From the NCBI GenBank assembly GCA_963677185.1, contig OY781889.1:1364001-1428000 (forward strand): a stretch of 64,000 nt of DNA, in the 5' to 3' direction. Below, one piece after another: positions 53,090 to 61,466 of this stretch; positions within the stretch are counted from its first letter, which is position 1; the number at the start of each line of letters is the position of its first letter. The notes beneath the pieces were generated by a model. That model had not been told where the DNA came from, made no database searches, and worked only from the letters and a program-made list of their open reading frames with translations. A program made the translations under genes and the position numbers. The stretch comes from G963677185 sp963677185. Lineage in GTDB: Bacteria; Bacillota; Syntrophomonadia; Syntrophomonadales; Syntrophomonadaceae.

Positions 53090-53428
53090 TTACACTTCCA
53101 GAAAGCTGGCCGAATACCAAACCAGATCACTGCCCTGGTTTCGCGATCCAGACAAGGCCGATATGACTGCGCTCATGTTGAAGCCATCGCCAAAAGTGAC
53201 CGTCTTGACAACACAGGCCAGCATATCAGTTTCCAGGCTGTCATACTCTGCTTTGGTGGCATAGCCCTGGATATTTCGACGCTTTCTAATCCTGCCCCCG
53301 CCCATTAATATGCTCTGGGGATCATCTGAGGCAGGATCAGTAATTACATTGACTTCGTTCAGCTTTACTCCGGTTTCGACTCGTTCATAAGCCTGGACTT
53401 TAAGGTCCAAAGTGCCCCAACGGTCCAT
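53090..53428 (-). CDS. Small phage tail protein
   Basis: A 112-residue protein between tape measure and tail-tip genes (MDRWGTLDLKVQAYERVETG ... SDLVWYSASFLEV). Position and size fit a distal-tail or tape-associated component. The family is not recognised. Confidence 0.6.
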   Translation of the reverse strand: MDRWGTLDLKVQAYERVETGVKLNEVNVITDPASDDPQSILMGGGRIRKRRNIQGYATKAEYDSLETDMLACVVKTVTFGDGFNMSAVISALSGSRNQGSDLVWYSASFLEV

Positions 53429-53439
53429 GGCAATTCCTC

Positions 53440-55995
53440 CTAACGGTAGATTCTACGGGTGCTGGGACTGCTGGCATAACGGTCCTGGTCAACCTTGAGC
53501 TGTTTGGCCAGAATTTCTGTTACTCCCATGAGCTCGCCTGAACTATTGACCCCTTCCACCCGGATGACCCCGCTGTGCTCCAAGGACTGGTAGGGGCTGC
53601 GCGAATCAGAGCCCGCTGCATCCATCCCAGCCAGGGCCGGTCTTGCGAGAGCGGAGCTATCGAAAGCCGCATTCAAGCTGGCATTGATTTGGGGCAACCC
53701 GGCATTAAGGCCGCCCTGCAGCATATTAATGAGATTGGGCGCCCACTGGTCAGCCGATGAGCCTGCTCCTTTCTTGGCAGGGGAGTAGAAACCCAGGTAG
53801 TCAGAAATCACTTGGGAAGCCCCGGATGCGGCGTCTTTCAGTTCCTCCAGCTTGGAGCTGATCCCAGAGATAAGGTTGGTCATCAGGTTCGAGCCCCATT
53901 CCCAGGCGGAACTGACTACATTTTCAATGTTGGAAGAAATGTCTGCGAAAGCACCGGTAACGGAATTGACCAGGCTGTCTACCAAACCAGTAACTCCGCT
54001 GACCATATTCTGAAACCAGCTGAGGATGCTGTTCACCAGGTCAGGGATTATGGAAGCTCCCACCAGGGTGTCATAAAGAACGATGAAATATGAAATGATG
54101 CCATCCACAAAGCCCTGAATAAAGCCCAGGATGGTCTCCAGCAGGTTTTGGATCAGCTCCCAGGCATTCTTGGCAATGTCTTTCATGAATCCCCAGGCAG
54201 CTGCCCAATCCCCGTTTATGAGAGCGATGACCAGACCAAAGACGTCGACAATAATATTCACGACATTGATAATGGCTTCGATAAAGGGTCCCAGAGCTTG
54301 GATTACTCCGTTCAGCACCCCCAAATAGACACCGAAGAGAACCAGAATAATCCCGCCGATTAGCTCTAGAACGGGCTTCAAACGCACCCACAACTGCTCC
54401 AGCACTGGCCCCAAAGTAACGAACAGTTCTTTGAGCTGTTCCCAGATTGGCCCAGCCTTGGCAAAAAGCACCTGCAGGCTCTGCCAGATCTGACCATAGA
54501 CCGTACTCATCACGGTTACAATTCCATTGAATATCTTCTCGACCTGGGCTAATATGGCCGGTCCGTTTTGATCCCACCAGGCCCGGATAGCCGCGATGGC
54601 CTCACCCACCTTTTGCTGGATAGCGTCCCAGAGCGGAATCACCCGGTTGCGGAATTCCTCATTGGTATTCCAGAAATATGCAAGCACAGCTCCCAGGGCT
54701 ATAATGGCAACAATGACCGCGGTCACCGGAGAGATAAGCATGGAAAGCGCACCGACTCCGGCTGAAATCCCAGTGGCCAAGAGGCCAATGATCAGCAGCA
54801 CGGGACCGATCGAAGCGGCCAGAGCGGCGATCACCAGGATCACTTTCTGGGTAGTAGGTGATAAAGCCTGGAGTTTTTTTGCCAGGCCCGTGAACCACTC
54901 GGCCGCACTTCTGAGTGAAGGCAGAAGATTCTGGGCAAAGGTAATGCCGATGGTTTCCAGTGCTCCCTTGAGCTTTTCCAGAGCGCCTTTCAGGTTATTG
55001 AGCCTTTCCGCGGCCACACCGGCAGCGGTGGTTTTCTCCATTTCCTTTTGCATGGCATTGACCCCGTCAGCACCTTCTTTATATAGAATGTTAGCAGCCC
55101 GGATAGAGTCCGATCCGAACATGACCTCCATGGCTGCCAGCCGCTGGGCGTCGGTCATGCCACTCAGGCTGGTCTGCAGGAGATCAGATATCTCGGCCAG
55201 GCTTTTCAATTCCCCGTTCTGGTCGTAAAAAGCACTGGTGCCTTCGGCGGTCATCAGCCCCAGCTGGTTAAAGAGCTCAATTTGCCTGGTGGTTACAGGC
55301 TGCAGATTCATGAGCATGGTTTTAAGAGAAGTCCCGGCATCAGAGCCTTTGAGCCCGTTCTGGGCAAAGACCGCAATAGCAACAGACGTGTCCTTGAAAG
55401 ACATGCCGACTGCTGAAGCCACCGCCGAGCACATTTGCAGGGAGTAGCGCATCTCTTCCACACTGGTAGCTGAGGCATTGGCTGCACCGGCCAGTATATC
55501 TGCGGCTTGTTCTACCGAAAGGTTATCTTCCTTAAAGGCATTCAAGGCCGTACTGGCAATCTCAGCCGCATCAGCCAGTTCCAGCTCTCCTGCTGCAGCC
55601 AGGGCCAAGGCCCCCTTGAGCCCACCATCGATAATTGCGTCCAGGCTCACCCCGGCTTTGATCAGTTCTTCAATTCCCCGGGCCGCTTCGGTGGCGGAGT
55701 ACTTGGTTTCGGTTCCCATTTTCAGAGCCAGGTCAGTAAGCTGGGCCATTTGATCGGCGCTGGCGCCGGACACCGCTTTAACCGCGCTCATTCCGGCTTC
55801 AAAATCTGCTCCGGCCTTGATCATGGCTATCCCAATGCCAAGTATGGGCACGGTCAGACCGGCGGTTAAGGTGCTGCCGATTTCGGTGAAGCGTTTGCCG
55901 GTGCTCTTGAGCGAGCTCTCGGCATCCCGCAAGCTTTGCTGGAGTGAGGATATGTCTGCTGCGATTCTAACCACAATACTGCGGATGATGGCCAT
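53440..55995 (-). CDS. Phage tail tape measure protein (TP901 type)
   Basis: This 851-residue protein sets tail length. The N-terminal 330 residues are the TP901 core: a helical start (ISSLQQSLRDAESSLKSTGK), ATEAARGIEELIKAGVS, FAQNGLKGSDAGTSLKTMLM. The middle has several hydrophobic helices (about 385-460, 560-590, 615-640), typical of tape measures that enter the host membrane. The C-terminus has FYSPAKKGAGSSADQWAPNL. No lysozyme or peptidase motif is seen. AAAGGAG precedes the ATG. Confidence 0.92.
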   Translation of the reverse strand: MAIIRSIVVRIAADISSLQQSLRDAESSLKSTGKRFTEIGSTLTAGLTVPILGIGIAMIKAGADFEAGMSAVKAVSGASADQMAQLTDLALKMGTETKYSATEAARGIEELIKAGVSLDAIIDGGLKGALALAAAGELELADAAEIASTALNAFKEDNLSVEQAADILAGAANASATSVEEMRYSLQMCSAVASAVGMSFKDTSVAIAVFAQNGLKGSDAGTSLKTMLMNLQPVTTRQIELFNQLGLMTAEGTSAFYDQNGELKSLAEISDLLQTSLSGMTDAQRLAAMEVMFGSDSIRAANILYKEGADGVNAMQKEMEKTTAAGVAAERLNNLKGALEKLKGALETIGITFAQNLLPSLRSAAEWFTGLAKKLQALSPTTQKVILVIAALAASIGPVLLIIGLLATGISAGVGALSMLISPVTAVIVAIIALGAVLAYFWNTNEEFRNRVIPLWDAIQQKVGEAIAAIRAWWDQNGPAILAQVEKIFNGIVTVMSTVYGQIWQSLQVLFAKAGPIWEQLKELFVTLGPVLEQLWVRLKPVLELIGGIILVLFGVYLGVLNGVIQALGPFIEAIINVVNIIVDVFGLVIALINGDWAAAWGFMKDIAKNAWELIQNLLETILGFIQGFVDGIISYFIVLYDTLVGASIIPDLVNSILSWFQNMVSGVTGLVDSLVNSVTGAFADISSNIENVVSSAWEWGSNLMTNLISGISSKLEELKDAASGASQVISDYLGFYSPAKKGAGSSADQWAPNLINMLQGGLNAGLPQINASLNAAFDSSALARPALAGMDAAGSDSRSPYQSLEHSGVIRVEGVNSSGELMGVTEILAKQLKVDQDRYASSPSTRRIYR

Positions 55996-55999
55996 GATT

Positions 56000-56619
56000 T
56001 CAGCTCCTTTCCCAGGGTCCGGTCAGGCCCTTGCTTTTAGCGATTTCAATCAGTTCTGCTTGAGAGAGCTTTTTTTGCTGCTTCTTTGTTTTCAAAAGCT
56101 TATCCAGCCGGGGCAGCTTTTTATGCCGGGCCAGGGCTTCAATGTGCCAGGCAAGATAAATGAGTTCCTGCTGGCGCTCCCATTGCCGGGCGTTAAAGCC
56201 TTGAAGCATCAGGCCGATTTCATAGGGGGTGGTGCTCCATAATTCAGCCGGTGAAATGCCCAGACGGCTGACCGCTGCTTTTAAGAGCTCTCCGGGGCGG
56301 AACTCCCGGTCTCCCCCAAATTGGATGAAGACGCATTGCCTCCACTGAAAGCCAGGGTCATGGCTTCACCCAGTTTGGCCGCCGCCCCGGTCAGATCACT
56401 GAACTCATCGATGAGATCGGCCACCCGCTCCGGGGTCAATGTCTTGTCTTCATGAAAAAGACCCGCGTAGATCATGCTGCGCAGGTCCTTGATGGAAATG
56501 TTCTCTAAATCCATTTTGCTGATGGCCTTTCCGGTCAGCTCCTCGATCTTCACCAGAGCATTCATACCGTAGCGAAGGGTGCGGGGCCGGTCCAATACAA
56601 TGGTTACACCAGGTTTCAA
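56000..56619 (-). CDS. Tail assembly chaperone long form (gpGT-like, by -1 frameshift)
   Basis: The second frame has no good start but is open from well before the gpG-like stop, reading QFGGDREFRPGELLKAAVSR, then LGISPAELWSTTPYEIGLML and the charged tail (LDKLLKTKKQQKKLSQAELI ... GPWERS). Slipping back one base on TTTGGGG (56314-56320) joins the first 101 or so residues of the gpG-like protein to these 105. In lambda and relatives the long form holds the tape measure during tail assembly. Coordinates include the shared start (56619). Confidence 0.75.
56281..56619 (-). CDS. Tail assembly chaperone short form (gpG-like)
   Basis: This 112-residue protein begins at a TTG (56619) with AGGGGGG 6 nt upstream and reads KPGVTIVLDRPRTLRYGMNA, LVKIEELTGKAISKMDLENI, SIKDLRSMIYAGLFHEDKTL. 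This is the DUF6096/gpG-type tail chaperone pattern. It ends GNASSSNLGETGSSAPESS, with the slippery site near the end. It lies between tail tube and tape measure genes, the conserved place for this pair. An upstream extension of the frame to 56904 is a shadow of the tail gene. Confidence 0.8.
   Translation of the reverse strand: MKPGVTIVLDRPRTLRYGMNALVKIEELTGKAISKMDLENISIKDLRSMIYAGLFHEDKTLTPERVADLIDEFSDLTGAAAKLGEAMTLAFSGGNASSSNLGETGSSAPESS
56314..56320 (-). promoter_or_regulatory. Programmed -1 frameshift site TTTGGGG
   Basis: In the gpG-like frame the codons are AAT TTG GGG, giving the heptamer T TTG GGG of the X XXY YYZ type. After slippage the next codons are GGA GAC CGG in the long-form frame. 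It lies 11 codons before the short-form stop. Confidence 0.75.
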
Positions 56620-56620
56620 A

Positions 56621-57235
56621 TTAATCCCCCCTAAAGTACAGTCTGCCGTTGCCTTCAAATTCCACTGACTCGCTAACCACATCATCCACTGCCGTTTCCA
56701 CGCTGTCTGATGAGATATATGCATAGCCCTCATAGCGGGTGTGGTAGGATGTATTGTCCACATACAGGGCAATGATGAGCTGTTCGCCAAGGCTCTTAAA
56801 AAGCTCGAAATCTCCCCAGTAGCTCTCGGCGCTGGCCGAAAATCCCTTGATAGTAGGCAGGTTCTCTTTCCAGCCGTTGCTTTCAAAGGTGGTGGTGTCG
56901 GCATTATCCGTGGCCAGTTCGCAGCTCCAGTTGAAGAAGCCGCCCCGCTGCGACACAGTTATACTCTGGCCCGAAACTGTCACTTCATCATCCAATTCCA
57001 ATGGGGTCGTAAAAACCACCACCCCACCCAGGTGCTCCAGCTCAAAACCAGATGAAAACGGTACATCGTTAACCTGGACTGTTACTGCGGTGTTCCTATC
57101 CCAATATCTGTGAGCGGGATCATCAATCTGGTAGCGGGTGAAAGTGAGGTCCCCGCTGCATGGTTCATCAGTGAAAACCACCGGGGGATCATCCGTCTGC
57201 AAAAAGACCGCACCTACCTTGCCTGCAATCGCCAT
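56621..57235 (-). CDS. Second tail tube-like protein with N-terminal insert
   Basis: A 204-residue protein starting MAIAGKVG, like its neighbour. About 90 extra residues follow the start (QTDDPPVVFTDEPCSGDLTF ... DDEVTVSGQSITVSQRGG). Then comes the same core as the major tail protein: NWSCELATDNADTTTFESNG, GFSASAESYWGDFELF, ESVEFEGNGRLYFRG. It appears to be a duplicated tail tube protein with an added surface domain. Its stop touches the gpG-like start. Confidence 0.75.
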   Translation of the reverse strand: MAIAGKVGAVFLQTDDPPVVFTDEPCSGDLTFTRYQIDDPAHRYWDRNTAVTVQVNDVPFSSGFELEHLGGVVVFTTPLELDDEVTVSGQSITVSQRGGFFNWSCELATDNADTTTFESNGWKENLPTIKGFSASAESYWGDFELFKSLGEQLIIALYVDNTSYHTRYEGYAYISSDSVETAVDDVVSESVEFEGNGRLYFRGD

Positions 57236-57251
57236 TAATACTCACCTGCCT

Positions 57252-57635
57252 TTAGTTGTATGCGAGAGCGCCGGTGCCTTGAAATTCAAAGCTGACCGAA
57301 ACCGCGTCATCAACCGGATCCTCAACCGACAGTCTGGAAATGAAGGCATTGCCGGAGTAGTAATTAGTAGCGTTTACATAAAGCCGCAGGCTGACTTCAG
57401 TGCCATTCAAAAAAGCATTCTGCAAGGCGGTCTGTCCGGTTATATCTGTGTTAATAGCATAGCTGCCTTCAGCTGAAGCCGACCATTCCTTCAGACCGGA
57501 TATGAAGCGTTTCCAGTCTTCCCCCAGGGCGGTTACATCATAGGTGTCGCCGCCCAGTTCCAAAGACCAGTTAGCAATATCTGTCACCATAGTAGTGGAA
57601 ATACTTAGTTTGCCGCTTTTACCGGCAATAGCCAT
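57252..57635 (-). CDS. Major tail (tube) protein
   Basis: A 127-residue protein (MAIAGKSGKLSISTTMVTDI; NWSLELGGDTYDVTALGEDW; EWSASAEGSYAINTD; SFEFQGTGALAYN) of the small phage tail tube type found in HK97-like Firmicute phages. It lies immediately upstream of its longer paralogue. Confidence 0.78.
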   Translation of the reverse strand: MAIAGKSGKLSISTTMVTDIANWSLELGGDTYDVTALGEDWKRFISGLKEWSASAEGSYAINTDITGQTALQNAFLNGTEVSLRLYVNATNYYSGNAFISRLSVEDPVDDAVSVSFEFQGTGALAYN

Positions 57636-57646
57636 GGTATCATCTC

Positions 57647-58039
57647 CTATTCTTCATTGAATTGAAACTCGCATTCCAGATGCAGGGCATACTCTTCGGT
57701 AGATTCTTCATAAAGAGCCATCTCCAGGTTGATTAAGACTGCCATGACACAAAGCCCCTGCATATCCCCGGAGAAGTCCTGCATAGCGTCCTTGATGGCT
57801 TTGCCCGTGGCCACCGCTTCCTCATAGCTTTTGGCATAGCAGGAGAACTGAATCATTGCTTTGACAAAGCCTGTGTCTTTTTGCAAAGCTGGGCTGCGTT
57901 CCATGGAGACCAAAGTGTAAGCCACCGCAGGCAGCGGGCATTTTTGGGGCAGTTGCAGGGGATAGAGCCGGTCAGATATTAAACCAGATGCCCCGCTGTC
58001 GCTGATGAGCTGGCTGTAAACCGCTTCTTCGAGGCGCAT
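57647..58039 (-). CDS. DUF3168 tail completion/terminator protein
   Basis: A 130-residue protein with the DUF3168 pattern: a helix at the start (RLEEAVYSQLISDSGASGLI), RLYPLQLPQKCPLPAVAYTL, ALQKDTGFVKAMIQFSCYAK and an edge strand at the end (YALHLECEFQFNEE). Caps the tail tube at the head side. Overlaps the HK97 gp10 gene by one base. Confidence 0.85.
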   Translation of the reverse strand: MRLEEAVYSQLISDSGASGLISDRLYPLQLPQKCPLPAVAYTLVSMERSPALQKDTGFVKAMIQFSCYAKSYEEAVATGKAIKDAMQDFSGDMQGLCVMAVLINLEMALYEESTEEYALHLECEFQFNEE

Positions 58040-58455
58040 CAGTTAATCCTCCCCAAAGCCCGCAACACCGCTTGACTAACCGCTTCTCCGATTCGGGCTT
58101 TGTTTTCATTGACCGCCGGGCGCATGAAGGGCTGGGCTTTCTGGTGTTTGGTGCCTAGTTCCACAAAGGTGCCGTAGTATTCCTTCTTGCCCGGCTTGAT
58201 CTCTACCAACTGATGAATGTTGGGCTTTTTGCTCTTGCCTTTTTCCATCTTGAGGCTGGCCTTAAGATCGCCTTCGTCCACCGGGCAGCGGCGTTTGGCT
58301 CCCTCCAGGGCGATATCTCCCCCGGCTCGGGCTGCAGCCGCCAGTACATCGGAAGCGGCGTCACCCATCTGGTTCAGGAGTTCGATGACTTCCTCGGCCC
58401 CTTCGATTTGGGTGGTCCAGCGCCGATTACGGGCGGCTCTGAATCTAGCCATCAT
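58039..58455 (-). CDS. HK97 gp10-family protein
   Basis: A 138-residue neck/tail protein with GAEEVIELLNQMGDAASDVL, CPVDEGDLKASLKMEKGKSK, YGTFVELGTKHQKAQPFMRP and a final helix. These are clear HK97 gp10 landmarks. The ATG is preceded by AAGGAGG. Confidence 0.88.
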   Translation of the reverse strand: MMARFRAARNRRWTTQIEGAEEVIELLNQMGDAASDVLAAAARAGGDIALEGAKRRCPVDEGDLKASLKMEKGKSKKPNIHQLVEIKPGKKEYYGTFVELGTKHQKAQPFMRPAVNENKARIGEAVSQAVLRALGRIN

Positions 58456-58771
58456 TCAGCACCTCCTTACACAAAAGAATCAGCTGTTTGTTGCGCTCTT
58501 CGGTGTTCATCACCGCCAGGATTTCAAACACCCGGGCTCCGAAGATAACCCGCATCTCTGGTTTGATGCCGGGACGGTGGCGCATGATCACCTTGAAGGT
58601 TATTTCGGCATTAAGCTGCTGGGCGGCAAAGAACTCCTTGCCGGTCAAAGGCTCAACCGAAGCCCAGACCTGAACCACATTTGCCCAGTGCTCAACTTCG
58701 GAGCCGAAACTGTCTCTGGCGGGAGTATATGACTGCAATGTGACTCTGTGCCGCAGTTTCCCGATTTTCAT
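58445..58771 (-). CDS. Phage head closure / head-tail adaptor protein
   Basis: A 108-residue protein (KIGKLRHRVTLQSYTPARDS; VWASVEPLTGKEFFAAQQLN; RPGIKPEMRVIFGARVFEIL) of the SPP1 gp16-like head closure family. Overlaps neighbours on both sides as expected in this module. The ATG at 58771 is chosen; an upstream ATG at 58792 is inside the connector gene. Confidence 0.88.
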   Translation of the reverse strand: MKIGKLRHRVTLQSYTPARDSFGSEVEHWANVVQVWASVEPLTGKEFFAAQQLNAEITFKVIMRHRPGIKPEMRVIFGARVFEILAVMNTEERNKQLILLCKEVLNDG

Positions 58772-58778
58772 ATTTCCA

Positions 58779-59066
58779 TCACCAGCTTTCAAAACGGTAA
58801 GCGAATAACAGCCGCACCACTGTGTCGGTTAAGGTCCGTATATCCAGGCTCTCCCGCAGTTCATAGAACTGGGCGGTGATGAAAAACACCGCCTGCTCCA
58901 CCGGCTCCGGCAGAGTGCCGCCACCCTCCAGAAAGTCACTGAGGGGATAGCGCAGCACCCCAGCGCAGATATCCTCAGCGGTTTCGATGAAGCTGGTGAG
59001 GAGGGTATCTTCTTCATCATGGTCAATGCGCAGATAAAGCTTGGTGGCTGTTAAATTGGTGATCAT
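58779..59066 (-). CDS. Phage head-tail connector (gp6-like)
   Basis: A 95-residue helical protein (LTATKLYLRIDHDEEDTLLT; SFIETAEDICAGVLRYPLSD; VEQAVFFITAQFYELRESLD) matching the phage gp6 / QLRG family of connector proteins that ring the portal. Confidence 0.87.
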   Translation of the reverse strand: MITNLTATKLYLRIDHDEEDTLLTSFIETAEDICAGVLRYPLSDFLEGGGTLPEPVEQAVFFITAQFYELRESLDIRTLTDTVVRLLFAYRFESW

Positions 59067-59091
59067 CAGGGCTCACCTCCAGTTTTCTTGC

Positions 59092-59520
59092 CTATGAATA
59101 GCGGGGCTGATCAGCCAGGAGATAAATGGAGCCCGATACTGTGGAAGAAGCCACTGCGCTCATCTTGAGCACAACCCGGTCGAACTCCCGGCTGGCCAGC
59201 ATGGTATCAATTATGGTCACCAGCCAGAATTTGCTGGCTCCGGCTCCGCCACCGATAGAGACCTGCTGACCAGAGGATTCAACTTCGGTATATGCGCCGC
59301 CATTTTCTGACAACAGGAACGGAACCGCAGCCGGAGTGCCATCGGCTCCAGCTCGACCTTCCACAGTAATGGTAGTGTTGCCAGCCGTTCCTTCTCCCGA
59401 TGCAATGAGGAAACTCAGGGTCTGGTTGATGGTCAGCTCGACAATGGGGCTGGTAACCCCGGAAGCAAAGATCGCCCCGGGGACTTTACCTGCACTGATT
59501 TTAGGTGTGTTTTTAATCAT
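59092..59520 (-). CDS. Phage structural protein, unknown (possible head decoration)
   Basis: A 142-residue beta-rich protein directly after the capsid gene. It is rich in Gly, Thr and Ser with alternating strands (VELTINQTLSFLIASGEGTA; NTTITVEGRAGADGTPAAVP; VLKMSAVASSTVSGSIYLLA). Position fits a head decoration or fibre protein. No family is recognised. Confidence 0.6.
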   Translation of the reverse strand: MIKNTPKISAGKVPGAIFASGVTSPIVELTINQTLSFLIASGEGTAGNTTITVEGRAGADGTPAAVPFLLSENGGAYTEVESSGQQVSIGGGAGASKFWLVTIIDTMLASREFDRVVLKMSAVASSTVSGSIYLLADQPRYS

Positions 59521-59535
59521 CTTTCACATCTCCTC

Positions 59536-60816
59536 CTAGTTTCTCTTGGCCAGGGCTACAAAGGGTGAAACGGTTGCAGAACCCTTGTACGGAGTCAGGG
59601 GCTTGTTCCAAATCGGCTGGCCATCAACCCGGTAAATGAAACGGAATACATTCTCGTCATATAGGAATCTCACATGGATAGAACTGGCTGCATTGATTCC
59701 GCCTTTGTCGATCAGGAGATACTGGGAAAGATCAGCCAGCATAATATCTCCGGTTTCACCCACCGCAGCGCACTGTTCCAGGGGCATCACCGGCCGACCA
59801 AATAATGTGGCATAGGGAGCTTCGGACAATCCACCCGCAGGGATATATATGGGCTTGTCACCGACCATGAGGGTGTAGAGCAGAGGCTCGATTTCCTGGT
59901 TCAGGTACCACACGGAATTTCCACGGCTGCGCCCCCACAGCCTGGACCAGATGTTCAGCAGATTGGGTACGGTAATCATGGCGGTTTGGCCGCTGTCTTT
60001 GGGAACTTTGACCAGGGCTTCACCGTTGATTATTCCCAAAGGCTGACCGGAACCGCTGCCGTTCAGAATGGCGTCATCGATCTTGAAGCCAAACTCCTCG
60101 GCAAATCCCTGGCGCAGAACACTTTCCAGAGCGGCCGCATCCTGCAAAAGTTCATCGGTGGCATAGCACAAGCCGGTAAGCTTTTTAAGGCTGAGGTCCA
60201 TGGTCCGGAACTTGGGCTTGGAGGCAATGAGCTGTTCGGCTTCGTTTTCCCAATAGGTCTGGATTCCGCCCCAGCGAGCGTCATTGGCCCGGCTGGACTC
60301 ATCCACGGCATTGATCTTTATGCCATTGGCATTGGTTGATAAGGGAATCTTTCTGACTCTGGAAGCCAGAATGCCAGTCTCATAGGTGCGTTTCAGGAGT
60401 TCAGTCACAAAGTCCTGCTGTACCAAAAAGCCACCATCAGAAGGGATGGACTCATTCATTCCGCTGGCTGCCCTGGTGGAGAGCCGGGAATCCATCCGTC
60501 CATCTGGAGCAGCAGCCCGGTACACGGCCATCATCTGTTCCCCGAAGCTCATGAAGCGCTGTTCGTTGTTCTTGGGATCGGGCTTCACTGGTTCGGGCTC
60601 GGGTTCTTTCATAGCAGGAGCCGGATCCTCGCTCGGTGCAAAGGTAACCGCCCGCTTGATCTGTTCATCCCAGGAGCGCAGTTCATTCTCCCAGGCTTGG
60701 AGCTGCCCATCTTCGGACTCGCTCATCAGGCGATCTTCTTTCTGGACTTTTTCAATCAGGGTCATAGCATTCTGACGCACATCCTCGCGCCGGGCGCGCA
60801 TTTCAAGTAGTTTCAT
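59536..60816 (-). CDS. Phage major capsid protein (HK97 fold)
   Basis: This 426-residue protein has an N-terminal delta scaffold of about 110 residues with coiled coil (LLEMRARREDVRQNAMTLIE) and a protease-cleavage zone near 110. The capsid domain shows GGFLVQQDFVTELLKRTYET, VRKIPLSTNANGIKI, FRTMDLSLKKLTGLCYATDE, and LFGRPVMPLEQCAAVGETGD. It overlaps the protease gene by 4 bp. Confidence 0.93.
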   Translation of the reverse strand: MKLLEMRARREDVRQNAMTLIEKVQKEDRLMSESEDGQLQAWENELRSWDEQIKRAVTFAPSEDPAPAMKEPEPEPVKPDPKNNEQRFMSFGEQMMAVYRAAAPDGRMDSRLSTRAASGMNESIPSDGGFLVQQDFVTELLKRTYETGILASRVRKIPLSTNANGIKINAVDESSRANDARWGGIQTYWENEAEQLIASKPKFRTMDLSLKKLTGLCYATDELLQDAAALESVLRQGFAEEFGFKIDDAILNGSGSGQPLGIINGEALVKVPKDSGQTAMITVPNLLNIWSRLWGRSRGNSVWYLNQEIEPLLYTLMVGDKPIYIPAGGLSEAPYATLFGRPVMPLEQCAAVGETGDIMLADLSQYLLIDKGGINAASSIHVRFLYDENVFRFIYRVDGQPIWNKPLTPYKGSATVSPFVALAKRN

Positions 60817-61466
60817 CTGTAGCTGTCCTCCTTCAAAATCAATAACCTGCGCTTTTGCAGGCTTAAAACCTCTTTTTGCCGGGCTTTGCTGGCCTCGGTC
60901 TGGTGAGCTTCGTAGCTCATCAGGGCACCCCGGATCCCGACATCGGTCTGCGGATACGCAGGGAAGGTGACCGGAGAGACATCAAAGAGCTTCACTTTAC
61001 ACAGCTCCCGGATATCCATTCCGTCTTCATGCCCCCAGCGGTCCTCTAAAACTAAAAAACCGAAGCTCATCTGGCTGATGTCGCCCCGGTCGATGCTGAT
61101 ATTTAAGTCTCTGGCCCAACTGGTATCCGGCGGATAGATCCGGACCAGCAGGCCTTGCTCGGATTCCACAAGATCCAATGTCCCCGAGCGGTTGCGCCCC
61201 AGCACGTAATTGGGGTCATGATTGAAAAGAGCCCTCACATCATCGCTTCCAATCGACTCTGTAAAGGCTCCCGGTAAAACGCGCTCCTTGAAGGGGAAGA
61301 TGTAGCCCAGTTCCTCGGACCACTGGTTAAACACCGCCGCATGCCCTTCAATGACCGGTCTTAAAGTACTCTCTCCTTCTTCAGGTGCTGGCATTAATAT
61401 CCTCAGTTCCGTTAAGGGCACCGTCCGGCGCTCCGGCACCGGCTGTTTTACTGCTTTCAAGTGCAT
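60813..61466 (-). CDS. Phage prohead protease (HK97 type)
   Basis: A 217-residue serine protease that matures the capsid. Motifs: VIEGHAAVFNQWSEELGYIF, RVLPGAFTESI, VRALFNHDPNYVLGRNRSGT (catalytic His region) and ISQMSFGFLVLEDRWG (catalytic Ser). The start overlaps the portal gene by 86 nt; the ERRTVPLTELRI segment before Met26 looks homologous to family starts, so the longer form is preferred over ATG 61394. Confidence 0.9.
   Translation of the reverse strand: MHLKAVKQPVPERRTVPLTELRILMPAPEEGESTLRPVIEGHAAVFNQWSEELGYIFPFKERVLPGAFTESIGSDDVRALFNHDPNYVLGRNRSGTLDLVESEQGLLVRIYPPDTSWARDLNISIDRGDISQMSFGFLVLEDRWGHEDGMDIRELCKVKLFDVSPVTFPAYPQTDVGIRGALMSYEAHQTEASKARQKEVLSLQKRRLLILKEDSYR

Noticed and set aside
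56281..56904. 207-codon version of the short tail chaperone
   Set aside because: Its first 95 codons overlap the tail tube gene in another frame with non-native composition; the TTG at 56619 has the ribosome site.
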